From positions 46,989,797-47,053,796 of the forward strand of contig CM049321.1 of assembly GCA_026874595.1 (NCBI GenBank): a DNA stretch of 64,000 nucleotides, given 5' to 3'. Made by a program: the position numbers and the translations under genes. Every line of letters starts with the position of its first letter. Positions within the stretch are counted from its first letter, which is position 1. A model generated the notes under the pieces. That model was not told where the DNA came from. It ran no database searches and was given only the letters and a program-made list of their open reading frames with translations. Source of the stretch: Sipunculus nudus. Its lineage: Eukaryota; Annelida; Sipuncula; Golfingiida; Sipunculidae. Shown piece by piece: positions 24,094 to 35,945 of this stretch.

Positions 24094-24473
24094 TAAGGAC
24101 CCATGGTTCTCAACGCTCATGTGATTTTGTCCATAAGAATATATTCATTAGCTGATTTCAAAATATGGGTCCTGTGACCAGTATGAAGCCGACCTTTCCA
24201 CCTAAACTGGAGTTATCATCCATAAACTAATTTGTGAATGGCTGGGAAATGTGAACTAGACCTTTGACCAAGTGAACCAAAAATCAAAAGGAAACGTCCC
24301 CTATTGGCAGGTGACCAATTGTGGAAAATGGAAGGTTTGCAATGAAAAGTTAGGGTTAAAAGGCATCTACAATTTATGCCCTGCTACGAGACAGCCAGAC
24401 GCCCAAACAGCCAAAACAAACAAAAGCACTAATCCTATACCTCAGTTGACTTTCAGTCAGCTGAGCTAAAAAG
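24094..24473 (+). repeat. Short copy of hairpin-tailed repeat family
   Basis: Starts with the family 5' motif GGACCCATGG..CTCAACGCTCA and ends with TTGACTTTCAGTCAGCTGAGCTAAAAAG. Internal blocks (TGGCAGGTGACCAATTGTGG, TGAAAAGTTAGGGTTAAAAG) match the ~125-bp unit at 29.1-29.96 kb. It interrupts the gene B upstream intron. Confidence 0.65.
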
Positions 24474-24879
24474 CCACTTCTGCTACTAACAGAGTGTGTA
24501 TTATCTTTCTTCAGGAACAGCTTCCTTGCCTTAAAACATACATTTGAAATATCTTTCTTATCTTCCCTACATCAATACAGCCTTTTTACGTCCAGCAATA
24601 ATTTATGCAACATGTCATATCTTTGAAAACCTGGAGGCCCTACATCCAATTCCAGTTTGCAATGTAATCATCACCACTGAACAGGTCTTAAAGGTAAACA
24701 TACCTATATAAGAATGTCTGTTTGTTTGTCAGTTGCCCTCAATTTTGCATGTTTGCTGGTTCCTGCATCTTACATTTAGCAATCTACAGGCCACAGTTTT
24801 GCAGGAGTCCTTTTGAAACTGGTACATCTTATGCCTTACACTAATATCTTGAAATGGATTTTTCATTTTCATGATATGG

Positions 24880-24893
24880 CCGCTAGGGGGCGC
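24880..24893 (+). promoter_or_regulatory. CTCF-like site 1
   Basis: CCGCTAGGGGGCGC matches the CTCF core CCASYAGRKGGCRS at 13 of 14 positions. Related sites occur in the next two repeat units. Function is inferred from motif only. Confidence 0.4.
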
Positions 24894-25206
24894 TGCACTG
24901 CATCCTCCATACCATGTTTTTTTTGGCCATATCTCTAAAACTATAAACCTCAATCAGATAAATGACAGCTTATTTTCTTCCCCTGGGACTTCTCCATTAC
25001 AAAGTGGGATCATCAGGCCTTAATCTTGTGCCATTTTGTCGGTATGTCTGTCTGTTTGTCAGTTGCCCTCAATTTCAGGTTTGCTGGTTCCTGCATCTTA
25101 CATTCAGCAATCTACAGGCCACAGTTTTGCAGGAATTCTTTTGAAACTGGTACATCTTAAGTCTTACACTAATATCTCGAAATGAATTTTTCATTTCATG
25201 ATATGG

Positions 25207-25220
25207 CCGCTAGGGGGCCC
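25207..25220 (+). promoter_or_regulatory. CTCF-like site 2 (weakened)
   Basis: CCGCTAGGGGGCCC has one further mismatch at the conserved GCGC end compared with site 1. Confidence 0.3.
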
Positions 25221-25537
25221 TGCACTCGATCCTCAACAACATATGGTTTTTTGGCCATATCTCCAAAACTACAAACCTCAATTAGATAAATTATAGCTTA
25301 TTTTCTTCCCCTGGGACTTCTCCATAACTTAGTGAGATCATCAGGCCTCAGTCTTGTGCCACTTTGTCGGTATATCTGTCTGTTTGTCAGCTGCCCTCAA
25401 TTTGACATGTTTGCTGGTTCCTGCATTTTACATTTAGCAATCTACAGGCCACAGTTTTGCAGGAATCCTTTTGAAACTGGTACATCTTATGTCTTACACT
25501 TATATCTCGAAATGGATTTTTCATTTATATGATATGG

Positions 25538-25551
25538 CTGCTAGGGGGCGC
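25538..25551 (+). promoter_or_regulatory. CTCF-like site 3
   Basis: CTGCTAGGGGGCGC keeps the AGGGGGCGC core. All three sites have the same orientation, spaced 327 and 331 bp. Confidence 0.35.
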
Positions 25552-26534
25552 TGCACCCGATCCTCCACAACATATGATTTTTTGGCCATATCTTCAAAAT
25601 TATAAATCTTAATGACATATACTGAAGCTTATTTTCTTCCTCTTTGTCTTCTCCATAACCTGATCAAGTCATCTGGTCTCAACCTTGTGTCACACTGTCA
25701 GTATGTCCGTCTGTTCATCATTTATCTTCAATCTCACCTTCTTGCTGGTTCTTGTGTGTGGCATATAGCATTCGACTGGCCACAATTTATCAGTAATAAC
25801 TTTTTTATTTAAACATATCGTAAATGAGAATGATTTATGGAAACAGTATGTGTATTTATTGTATAAGGTCAAGATCAAGGTCATCAAAATACAGCAAATT
25901 CTTAGTTCCTTCATAACTTTGTCAATATTGGTTCTATCTTTAAAAAATATGGCTTATTTTCTCTCTCTTTATCATTGCTTATTCATTCGACCATTTCCGC
26001 ATCATTTCCGGCAAGCGCTCAACCTCTGGTCATCTATTTTTCTTGATGTTTCTGTTACAGCCACAAAGGTGGACATTTTAACCCATAAAGTTTGGTCAGA
26101 TCTCGGCAAGGTGGTTCAGTTCATGATATTCGGCATTCCGTGTAAGGACATGATACAACCCTTACATATAATGCATAATTGAGTTCTGTTGTCTTAGTTA
26201 GGATATAAATTGTAACTTATGGATCCCTATATATAAAAATATTTGCACTTACCCTCAAGAAAATCAAATAATTGTTACCCCTGTGGGCTCTTGTTTACTG
26301 CCTGGCAAGGCAACTAGTAAAGGCTTAAAGAATATTCATTGGTGCTGTCATGGGAATCAATGAGGAAACCACCATCGGTACTTAAAAGGTACAACAGGTA
26401 TATTAATAATCTGTTGAACTGCAAATGTCTCAACCCTCCATATTGGCAGCCAAGAGAGTTTTAGCTCATTAAGTTTCACATCCAAAAATGTCATCTGGGT
26501 AATATTCCATGCACTTTGGCATGTGACCTCCAGG

Positions 26535-26830
26535 TTTAAGGGCTGTGTGCAAAACTCTGACGTTGGAAGCCGTAAGTCAGAAGCCAAGGATTTTTTTAGA
26601 AATAAAGCGATAAAACATATACTAAATGCAATTAAATCAACACTATTTCATTTCTCCTGGATAGAATATGACATGTGTTATTATTCTATTAAGAGTCATA
26701 GCTATCCATTGTATAATCTGAACGTTATAGATGATTTTGTGCTTGGAAGCCAACTCGGCTGCCATTCAGGAGTGCCCGGCTGCAGTCCAGATGAGTAAAA
26801 CTCGGAAGCCACGGCAATGCACTGGTCATC
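26535..26830 (-). repeat. MITE-like repeat, inverted copy of 31.08-31.37 kb
   Basis: The reverse complement of this stretch closely matches 31085-31367, including CTTCCGAGTTTTAC, GAAATAGTGTTGAT and CGCTTTATTT. Both ends carry CTTCCG/CGGAAG motifs. About 290 bp, non-coding. Confidence 0.75.
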
Positions 26831-27770
26831 AAAACATCAGAATGTGTGCTTAGCATTTTCAATAATTTCAAGATGGAATTTTTTTTTTCATAATTCAATC
26901 TGTTGTGATTGTACATGATGCTTTTTTAAAATAAAATTTTATAGTCATATTTTTTTTCATTTTGAAAACAAAATGTTACATATTCCCCAATATGTTCATG
27001 CTGTAAAATGAAACCTTTTTCAATTCATGTTTTTAAATGTTACTAAAATTTACACCATAATATAAATATTTTGCACTGAATTGTTTGTATCAAACAAATT
27101 TGAAAGTAAAACGTAAACAAAACCTTCAGAGAACGAAATGCACAATACTTGTTTAAATAGATGTGATGCTGACTGTAACATCTTACAATCCTATCTAAAA
27201 TAAAATATTTCCTGTTTTGGCATAACGATTTAATATTTCCATGATATTTTTATGCTTTTAAGTACAATGCTCTGGAAATTATATTCGAAATTGTTGCAAA
27301 AACATATGGCAGAAACATTAATACTTTATATATACATATTGTAAAATGGGTCAATAGAAATACTCAACACCAAAACAATAAAACATCAACATTACATTTG
27401 CCATAGCAAAAAATATATAGTAAAAATGATTAAAAATAAACTGTAACAGAATAAAACGGCTTTCTTTGTTTAGCAGTTTTTAAGATATTAAATAACTAGT
27501 TTTGTAACAGAACTTAATACAAACAAAGATTTTTTTGTAAAAATTATTTATTACTATTTAGCTTAAGTATAATGGAAATAATCAATATAAGTAATTAAAC
27601 TTTTTATCTTGGCAGTTTATATTTAAAAAGATTTTCCACAGGTATAGATTTGATGATTATTTATAAAAAATTTATCAAAACGGGTCCGTTCCATTATTGC
27701 ATGACGTAAACATTTTTATGTTCATGGAATTTCAAGGTATGCATCTTAGCTAAATAACAGGTTCAATAAC
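26831..27770. other. AT-rich non-coding region
   Basis: Strongly AT-rich with A and T homopolymers. No credible ORF, repeat unit or RNA gene is seen. Confidence 0.6.
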
Positions 27771-30218
27771 AAGTGACCCATGGGTCATGACGCTTAGCTG
27801 CCAAGCATGACCTGTGAGATCATGGACTGAGATTCACAACTTCCAGTCACATTTTGAAGAACCAATTTGCCAATTTGTTGAAAATTTTCTATGACAACAG
27901 AAATATATATCACCTATGTCTGGTTAAAACACAGTGAATTGATGGTCTGAGGAAGATGCATGATTGTTAAGCTATCAGGAACTATTCCAACAGCTTGCTT
28001 GAAACCTGTCAGTCTCAAAAGGTACACCACAAAGGGCAAATATAAGATCAAAATATATAGCAAAAATCAAGGAAATACATGCAAGAATTATTGAGAAACA
28101 GGTGCTTCTGTATGAATTTTTATTCAATACAAGCCAACTGTACTGCACTTTTATAAATGATGGTAATATTTATTCAGAAATATTTGACCCAATCCTTTAC
28201 AAGATTACATAAATATACATCCAACTGCATTCACTTTAACTGTTCTTGAGATAATATGATCAAAAGGAATTAAAAGATGGTTGCCTGGTGGCCATATTGG
28301 ACTTCTGACAAGTCTGAAATCAGACAACAAACATTCTCTAAATCGGACCAAACATTAAAGAAAAAATTACTGAAACTGCCCTGAAGAAAGAATTTCTAAG
28401 GTGGCTTACTGGCAGACATAATGGATTTCTGACAAGTATGACATTTGATATCCCACATTCTCCAATAAGAGACCAAACTTGGGGCAAATAATCCAGTAAT
28501 AAATGCCCAAAATAATTCAAAAGGCATGTCCAGGCCCTCATATCAGATTTATAGATATGCAATAGTAAAAAGTGTAAGTCCAATATTTTTTATTATCACT
28601 CTGCTTTTCAATGGGGTCAGCAGGGTAGGTAAACTGCCAAACCTGAAAGAAAAGAAATGCAGAAAGCATGACTAAGAGTCTTGAAATAAAACAAAAAGCC
28701 ATCCTAAATCAAGGTACACATCCACATATTATGAGAACAAACACTTGCTTTTATATGTGGTGATATATATTAAATATTCAGATATCTAGGAAACTAAGTT
28801 TATTGCTAGGATTCCATAAAATAAACTGCAAAATGTTCCCATCATCTTATAAATCAGTAGCTAAACTTTAATACTATACTCTCATAGTCTTAATGCCTGG
28901 CTGAAGCATTCTGACAATAGTGTTTTTGTTATATAGTAACGAGGTACTTATCACTGAGCCTTATCACTTAATAGGCTGATACAAAAGGGAGTCATATGTC
29001 ACCAGTGTCACTCACAATTACAGCCACACAGGGAGATGTACCAGCTGGAGTGGGATGGTTATATATACAAGAAAAATAGAGATGGTCTATAAATTAAGTA
29101 ATTGTGAACATCCCTGACCTATGACCTTGGCCTTTTGCCCATATATCAACTGGATTCTTTCTAAATGATGGGTAACTACTGACCACTTAAATCTGGTGTA
29201 ATTACTTGGCAACCAATGGGTGAATAACTTTGACCTGCAACCTTTAACCTGCTGACCAGCTGACCCAAAATCAATAATTTATTTATTCAAGCAAAAAGAC
29301 CCATAAATATGAAGTTTGAGTCAAACTGAGTGATGCATAGATGTGACATATGTGAAAGACTGAAGGTTTCGGTTGAACAGTTACACTTGAAATATGCTCA
29401 CATTATATGCATTTAGAACAATTAAATATTGTGACCTTGACCTTTGACTTTTTGACCTCAACATCAATAGGCTTCCTCCCATATTGGTAGGTAAGCCATA
29501 TATGACTGATGGAAGGTACAGATTGAAAAGTTTGCCTGAAAATGACTCCACGCAAGAAGTGGGTGCTGTGAACTTGACCTTTGACCTCAAAATCAACAGG
29601 TCTTTTCCCCTGTTGGCAGAGAAGCAATGTCAGTGCTGGAAGGTTTGGAATGAAAAGTCTAGCTTGAAATGTGTCCACTACCTTTTCAAAGAAGTGGATC
29701 CTGTGACCCTGACTTTGACCTTGTGACCTCAAAATCTATAGGATTCTTCTCCAACTTAGTAAGTGAGCTATATGTGAAAGATCAAAGAATTGGGATGAAA
29801 GGGTTGGCTTAAAATGCATCCACAGGCTTTTCAAAGAAGAGGCTCCTGTGACCTTGACCTTTGACCTTTTGATCTAAAAAAAATTATGGTTCTTCCCCTG
29901 TTGGTAGGTGAGCTGTATGTGAAAGATGGAAGGTTTGGGATGAAAATTTTGTCTCAAAGAGTTATTTCTGGGGGGTGCAAACACACCCCATAACTTCGAG
30001 AATATAGGTCGCCGTAACCTAATTTCAGGTTTGCAAGGAGATCTTTTTATAACCTCTAAGACTGCATAGGGTTCATGGCCCTAGCCCCTACGGTTACGAT
30101 TTGTGCCCTGCTAACGGACAGACGGCCGGCCGGACGGGCGGACGGACAGACGGAAGGACGCCGGACAAAGACCCATCACTATAGCCCAGCATGACTGAAA
30201 GTCAGCTGAGCTAAAAAT
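27771..30218 (+). repeat. Long hairpin-tailed repeat with internal ~125-bp array
   Basis: Begins AAGTGACCCATGGGTCATGACG and ends with a GGACGGACGG-rich tract, then GACTGAAAGTCAGCTGAGCTAAAAAT. Between 29.10 and 29.96 kb a ~125-bp unit repeats about six times (GTGACCTTGACCTTTGACCT, AAAATCAATAGG, GGAAGGTTTGGGATGAAAAG, ATCCAC blocks). The last ~270 bp recurs at 38.86-39.07 and 62.08-62.31 kb. No protein is encoded. It could be one non-autonomous element or a composite. Confidence 0.6.
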
Positions 30219-31080
30219 CTTAAGACATACCAATTTTTATTTGAAGCCTCCAATATCATATGTGTCAATGAAGAACCTATCTGTGAGCTTATTTATCTAG
30301 GATTTGACATTCAGTGATCTTCTCTTACCACAGGACTGCATTTTCTTTATCCAGATCATCATTGTAATCATCTGAGGAGATCATTAGTTGAAGCTATATA
30401 GGATCACATTCTGTTTTTAAGTGCTCTTATCATGCACATAACGTTTGAGAGTGAAATCAATTTTAAAAATATTTTAAAATATTCTCATATATCCATTTTC
30501 TTCAGTTAAATTGTTATAATATTGTTGAAACATTATGAATTGACAGTGTTATAATTAGAATACAATTATCATGGTTGAAATAGTTTTAAAGAAAGGGATG
30601 AAAACTTGAAACATGTTAACGATTAATTTTCTTTTAAAAACCAAGTATATGCATAAACAAAAAAAACAGATTAGATTTTATTATCACACATGTATCAGTA
30701 ATGAATAACCTGGACTGTTTTAAGATATATTTTAATAATATTTTATTTTCGAAAAAAGATCATACAACTCTAACATTTTAAAAGACATTTCATTTACGTT
30801 GTGGTACATGTATGTTTGTTGGTGTGCCAGCAATTTCCATTTGGGATATAATGAAATTTTATATTTGTTCAATGTAGGGAGTATATATTAAAAATCTTAT
30901 TTTACAATTTTTTTTTAATGCCATATTCAGGTTTATTATTTCATATAAAGTAAGAATTATGAATTGCATAATTATAAGACTCATTACAAGAAAAATCATA
31001 AGTAATTAATTATATATTATACATGCAACTAAAACTCAAATGAAATTAGTCTGTGGCTCAAAACTGAACATAAGTTCACC
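30219..31080. other. AT-rich non-coding region
   Basis: AT-rich with short ORFs only. Nothing recognised. Confidence 0.55.
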
Positions 31081-31084
31081 AGTG

Positions 31085-31367
31085 CGTCTTCCTGACTTCC
31101 GAGTTTTACACATTTTGACCATCCGGACACATTCGAGTGACTTCCAATTTAAGATGGCTTCAAAAGACAAAATCTCTATAACTTTTAAATTAGAGAATGG
31201 GTAACTATGATTCTTCACAGAATGATAGAATATGCCTTATTATATCATTAAAAATGAAATGGTGTTGATCTGGAGGTATTTTGTACTTATTTTAACGCTT
31301 TATTTTTAAAAAAATCTTGGCTTCCGACTTCCGGCTTCGACTTCCGAGCTTTACACACAGCCGGGTT
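31085..31367 (+). repeat. MITE-like repeat, copy 2
   Basis: Inverted partner of 26535-26830. Its right end is CTTCCGACTTCCGGCTTCGA followed by CTTCCGAGC, rich in ETS-type ACTTCCGG motifs. It directly abuts the promoter-like inverted repeat at 31375. Confidence 0.75.
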
Positions 31368-31374
31368 TTAGCAG

Positions 31375-31472
31375 AGAGCTTAGATGACGAGCGGGTTCAC
31401 TTCGCGTTTTCTCATTGGTCGCCATTTTGACCTCACGGACGCTAGCGCCACCACGCGGTTGGGGGGGTTGCA
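31375..31472 (+). repeat. Promoter-like inverted repeat, left arm
   Basis: AGAGAGCTTAGATGACGAGCGGGTTCAC... through CTAGCGCCACCACGCGGTTGGGGGGG matches the reverse complement of 34749-34853. It contains an inverted CCAAT (TCATTGGTC) and is locally GC-rich. It lies just upstream of the ATG at 31497, so the arm may act as a promoter. The arms flank a 3.3-kb AT-rich core. Confidence 0.65.
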
Positions 31473-31496
31473 GCTGATTCTGTGTATGTAATCACC

Positions 31497-31530
31497 ATGG
31501 CTGCTGCTGCACCAAACCGCAGTGGGTCAG
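31497..31530 (+). CDS. Candidate first coding exon, MAAAAPNRSGS...
   Basis: ATCACCATGG gives a good Kozak context. Eleven codons plus one base end at TCAG followed by GTAAGATAG, a strong donor. Joining to the acceptor at 32064/32065 in phase would extend the peptide by only eight residues (GASIPIKN) before TAA. So this is either a very short peptide gene, a transcript whose real next exon lies elsewhere, or a decayed gene. Function unknown. Confidence 0.4.
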
Positions 31531-31902
31531 GTAAGATAGTGTTTACAAATTGATAAAGCCCTAAAATTTCAGAAATTAACCTATAAATGACGCAAAAGTA
31601 ATGGCAGAATCAAGTGTCCATGTATCATTAATTGTATGGACCACCAAATAAGCCAGAGTCCCGTGGGAGTACAGATGTACAGTATATACTATCTTCAGTT
31701 GCAATCCTGTCTTTCTCAGATATTTTTCATATATAAATATTATATTTAAATATATATTATATTTATTGATGAATTCTTTGTGTTTCATGTTCAGAACTGA
31801 TTAATTGTGACAGAATGATTTTTTTACCTACAGATGTGAAAATGTGAGAGCCTATATAATTATTATAAGGAGACAGATATGTCATGAAGTTTGATTTCAA
31901 CT

Positions 31903-31904
<2 letters not shown>

Positions 31905-31947
<43 letters not shown>
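31905..31947. repeat. CA/TA microsatellite
   Basis: (CA)n followed by (TA)n, inside the putative intron between 31530 and 32065. Confidence 0.9.
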
Positions 31948-31950
<3 letters not shown>

Positions 31951-32064
31951 TACAACACTACCCAGTCAAGCATGTTTCGAAAATATTCCTATTGATTGCT
32001 AATTGAAAAATTTATTATTTATCATATATATTACCTAGATTTTTATTTTCTTTTCATGACACAG

Positions 32065-32265
32065 GTGCATCCATTCCAATAAAAAACTAAGACCCAGTGA
32101 ATCAACATGGATCTGAGGAGACCTGCTGCTGAGTTCCAAATCTGACTGTATGCCTTGATGACACAGAAGATCAAGACATTTATAAAAGGGCTCCGTCTGT
32201 TGGCCCCAGCTTGGGATTGTATGCAGGGCGGGACTGGTTACATACTAGAATGTGTGTGAAATAAA
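32065..32265 (+). other. Candidate terminal exon with poly(A) signal
   Basis: Preceded by the acceptor tract TTTTCTTTTCATGACACAG. Stop TAA at 32088-32090 in the frame set by the 31497 exon. AATAAA at 32260-32265 could serve as the poly(A) signal. A second open frame (about 32137-32260) reads DDTEDQDIYKRAPSVGPSLG and is also unrecognised. Confidence 0.35.
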
Positions 32266-33224
32266 GTCAAGGGGGGGGGGGGGGGGGGGGGGTGTGGTGT
32301 GGTTAGGCTGTGTGTTGACAATCTGGTCTGTCAGATCAGTAAAACATGAATATAAATTTGTAACTGAAAAATAAATCTTTATAATACAGTGATATTTATG
32401 TATAAAAATCATTTAAACAGACTGTGATACAATACATGTACTTGTGACAGGGTCAAACATATTGTACAACCTAGCGGGGTGGGTGCAGGTTCATTTTGTT
32501 CAGCCTGGAACAGTGGAAAGGCCACAGTGGGAAAAAAACCTGCATGGGCAAAAAATGTATAATATCTGCAATAAACAGAGTACAGCTGAGAACATTTATA
32601 CATATTCCTGGGAACAATGCTGTTGTGTCAATTTTATTTTGGTAAATTTAAGATTTTTTTGTTCATTATTTGGTTACCAAATCTAAGTTTTTTATAACAT
32701 AAAAGAATAACATTAAAAAAATATTAATGAAAAATCTTATTATAAAATATTAATTCAAATATACAATATTTGATGTTCCATTTTCTTGGAGTTGTAAAGG
32801 TCACTATACATTTATATCAATTTGAGCACATTCTTTACTTGTCACTTTTACCAACAGTGTTTATTATTATATTGTCAGCTTAAACTAAACTTGTTTTTTT
32901 TATATAACTGGTTGTTAATTACTGATTGCTGATGTTGAATTGATGTATACCAGTACGTCTTTTCAGAATAGTATCTATTTTTTTTTAATAAATGCTAAAC
33001 TGCAATCAATATAATACCAGTATATACACTTTGAGTCTCTGAATTATTAATATTGTTGGCAAATGATTATGCTTGTGTCACCTCAGAGGTTAGGCCTATA
33101 TAATAATTTTTCAAAACAGTCCATTTGATTCAAAATATGAAATATATAAAATTTGATGTAACGGAACCAGAAGTGAAGAACATGGAGTGGATACTTTAAG
33201 GGGTCCACAGTGCATGGGTTCATA

Positions 33225-33717
33225 CAAACCTCTCTCTCTCTCTCTCTCTCTCATATTTATAATATATATATATATATATATATATCACATGTTGACGCCC
33301 TTTTCTCAGAATTACTTTCACTCGTTTCAGTCTCCTTTAACATATACCATTAATAAATAAATATACATAATTATACATGTATAAATAAATATAATTCATA
33401 ATAAATCTGTGTATGTGCATGAATATACAGGCCTATGCATTTATAATATGAAAAATATAAATGAACATATATTTTGTATTTGAAGTATATTGTATATTAT
33501 ACAGAATATATATATATATATATATTTACTGTTATTTACAATTATAATATATTACAATTGTATAATATATGTATTTTAAATATTCATATATTTTAAATGC
33601 ATATATTATGGTTTATGTAACATGGATATCTAAAAGATAATACATGTATTTTATTCCACGTAAATGCATTTACATAATACACATCGTGGCACACACCAAT
33701 ATATATATATATATATA

Positions 33718-33767
<50 letters not shown>

Positions 33768-34300
33768 GATATATATATGTATATACATATATCTTACATT
33801 CTGTTATATAATATATATATTATAATAAACTTGAATATCATATAATTATATTTCTTATATATTATAAATAAACATACCAGTAATAATATATTGAATGAAT
33901 ATAACATCAATGTACCAGTATATTATTACGTTAAATCTATATTATATAAAATATTTAAATTTTTAAATTATGATATATATGTCTACATATGTTAATATTC
34001 ATGGATCATTATATTAATTTAATATGATAACTTGCCCATAGATTTTATTTTTTTTATAAGTTTTGTTTAATTGGTTTTGAACATTTCCTAATCATTTCAT
34101 TACATATACTATAATAATAATTATTATTATCTTATACTGTTCATAAAAAAATATATATTATTATTATTATTATCATTATTTTTATTACCGGTATCAATTA
34201 ACCAAAGTCTATGATATTACTGTTCATAATAAAATATATATTATTATTTTTATTATTATTATTATTATTACCGGTATCAACCATAGTCTATGATTAGTAT
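33225..34300. repeat. Very AT-rich block with nested microsatellites
   Basis: Contains (CT)n at 33231-33253, (TA)n at about 33264-33285, 33508-33523 and 33698-33772, and two adjacent ~82-bp copies (about 34135-34216 and 34217-34296), each with a TTA run and TTACCGGTATCAA. No coding signal. Confidence 0.85.
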
Positions 34301-34748
34301 GACTGAGTACGGTATATATACTATAGGCCCAGGACTACGATTTACGCATGATGGCACCGAAATCCAAGGATTAAGCATTTTTGTCTAACCAAATCTATAT
34401 AGTTTTACCAGTCTTTCACAATACATTTTGAATCTCTGGAACCAATAATAAATTAAGTATAATTTGCCATGAATCAAGCTTGGTAAAATCATAAAAAGTA
34501 TATATGCCATATAGCTATACACACCATCTATGGCAACGTCAACTCAGTGAGACCGGGATCAAGCCACATGAGGCATAAACAGGAAAACGTATTGATAATT
34601 TGTAACTAAAAGTTTTAATGTAACCGTTCTATTTTGTGACAGCAGGCTGAAACGAATAGAATCGCTGTGTTCTGTGTAAAGCTGACACACAACACGTGAA
34701 GCGAGGTCCGCATGGCGTATGTTGTCAGGACGTTTCTTGTCCTAACCC

Positions 34749-34853
34749 ACCCCCCCCCCAACCGCGTGGCGGCGCTAGTGTCTCAAAATTCAATATGGCG
34801 CATGCGGAGTGAACCCTCTCGTCATCTAAGCTCTCTGGTTTTAGTCCACATGC
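34749..34853 (-). repeat. Promoter-like inverted repeat, right arm
   Basis: Reverse complement reads AGAGAGCTTAGATGACGAGAGG... CTAGCGCCGCCACGCGGTTGGGG, matching 31375-31472. No equivalent ATG exon follows on this side. Confidence 0.65.
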
Positions 34854-34854
34854 C

Positions 34855-35865
34855 AGTTGACTGGATATCCAACAAATCTCAAATCCGGTGATCAGACAAA
34901 CCCTCAAATTCTAAAGCTACAGCCTCTTTATAGCTGTCACAACTCTTGATATGATCAAATATTATATCTTACCTTGACCTTCGACCCCAATATTTCTGAT
35001 TTACTGTTGACGCCTGTCTCTACCTCAAACGAGTCGAGACGATACTTCATGGATATTAGATCTAAATAGGCTAAAACCCGGATGTCGGGAGTCGGTTGTC
35101 AATTCAGTTGAGAAGCCGGACGTCAATCTCGGCGATCATGTACTATAAAGTATAAAGGGGCCTACCAGCAACGCAGATTTCACTGTTTACAAATATTATA
35201 ATAAAATGAACATAAACCTAGCTTGTATGAATCAACTTAATTTTGTATAATACCACACCGAAAAAGTGAATGACGTATTACAGGTCATCATACAACTAAA
35301 CCCCATTGATTTAACTGAAAAATACATATATACTCCATATAAAGTTCATATTTTATTTTAGTATCAAATATTTTTTATTATCACTTTAATTTATTTATTT
35401 TATTTATTTATTTTTTATATATATTTTTTTAAATGGTCATTGAATATGTAATAATAAAAAAAATTAAAATATGTATTATATTATTAATTTATGTTTAATT
35501 CATGAAAACCAATTTAGCATTTAAATTTGTAGCAATAAAAGAAAAAACGACAGTGCCCCTTTTACCAGAACCCGGAGGCGGCAAAAGTACAGAGTAAAAG
35601 TCAAAAGTCGAGGTTGGGAAGTTCGTTCGCAGGATTTTTAAATTCAGAGAGAGCGAGAGCTAGAGAGAGAGCTAGACAGACAGAGCTGGTCACGGTCCAT
35701 CGACCTGCATTTGTTATGAAACAATATCTTTTTATTTCCGAAAATTGGTGAAAACCAGAGAAACCAATTGCGCACACTGAAACGGATTTCTCCAGGCAAC
35801 GAAGGCGGCAGGCACGTTGATCATGTGATAATCTGGATGTGTGTGACCTGCAGAATACTGACACA
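34855..35865 (+). repeat. Segmental duplication, compact copy of 11.44-14.29 kb
   Basis: Same block order as 11440-14290 but without the TIR element. The site equivalent to the insertion reads GCAGGATTTTTAAATTCAGAG near 35632. This copy is useful as the pre-insertion state. Confidence 0.65.
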
Positions 35866-35916
35866 AGAAATGGAAAATCTTTATAAAAAACAACGGTTTA
35901 ATCTCTTCAAAAGAAC

Positions 35917-35945
35917 ATGGCGGACAGGCAAATGCAGCGGCTGAG
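35917..35945 (+). CDS. Candidate first coding exon, MADRQMQRL...
   Basis: AGAACATGGCGGAC opens a frame of 29 coding bases ending CTGAG followed by GTAAAC, a usable donor in phase 2. The ATGGCGGA start context is typical of animal first exons. A phase-compatible acceptor at 40671/40672 (TTGTTACATCAG) would continue into an 86-codon open stretch ending at 40930, which I do not recognise. The link is speculative because ~4.7 kb of repeats lie between. Confidence 0.35.

Larger units (their letters stand above)
24714..26100 (+). repeat. Tandem ~330-bp repeat, four units
   Basis: Units start near 24715, 25045, 25373 and 25704 with a TGTCTGTTTGTCAGTTGCCCTC-like block. They share TACAGGCCACAGTTTTGCAG, TGGTACATCTTA and CTTCCCCTGGGACTTCTCC. 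The fourth unit is diverged. The first three each contain a GCTAGGGGGCGCTGCAC-type site. Short ORFs recur in phase with the repeat and are not considered real genes. Confidence 0.85.

Noticed and set aside
29381-29732. ORFs over the ~125-bp repeat
   Set aside because: They follow the repeat period and contain no domain features.
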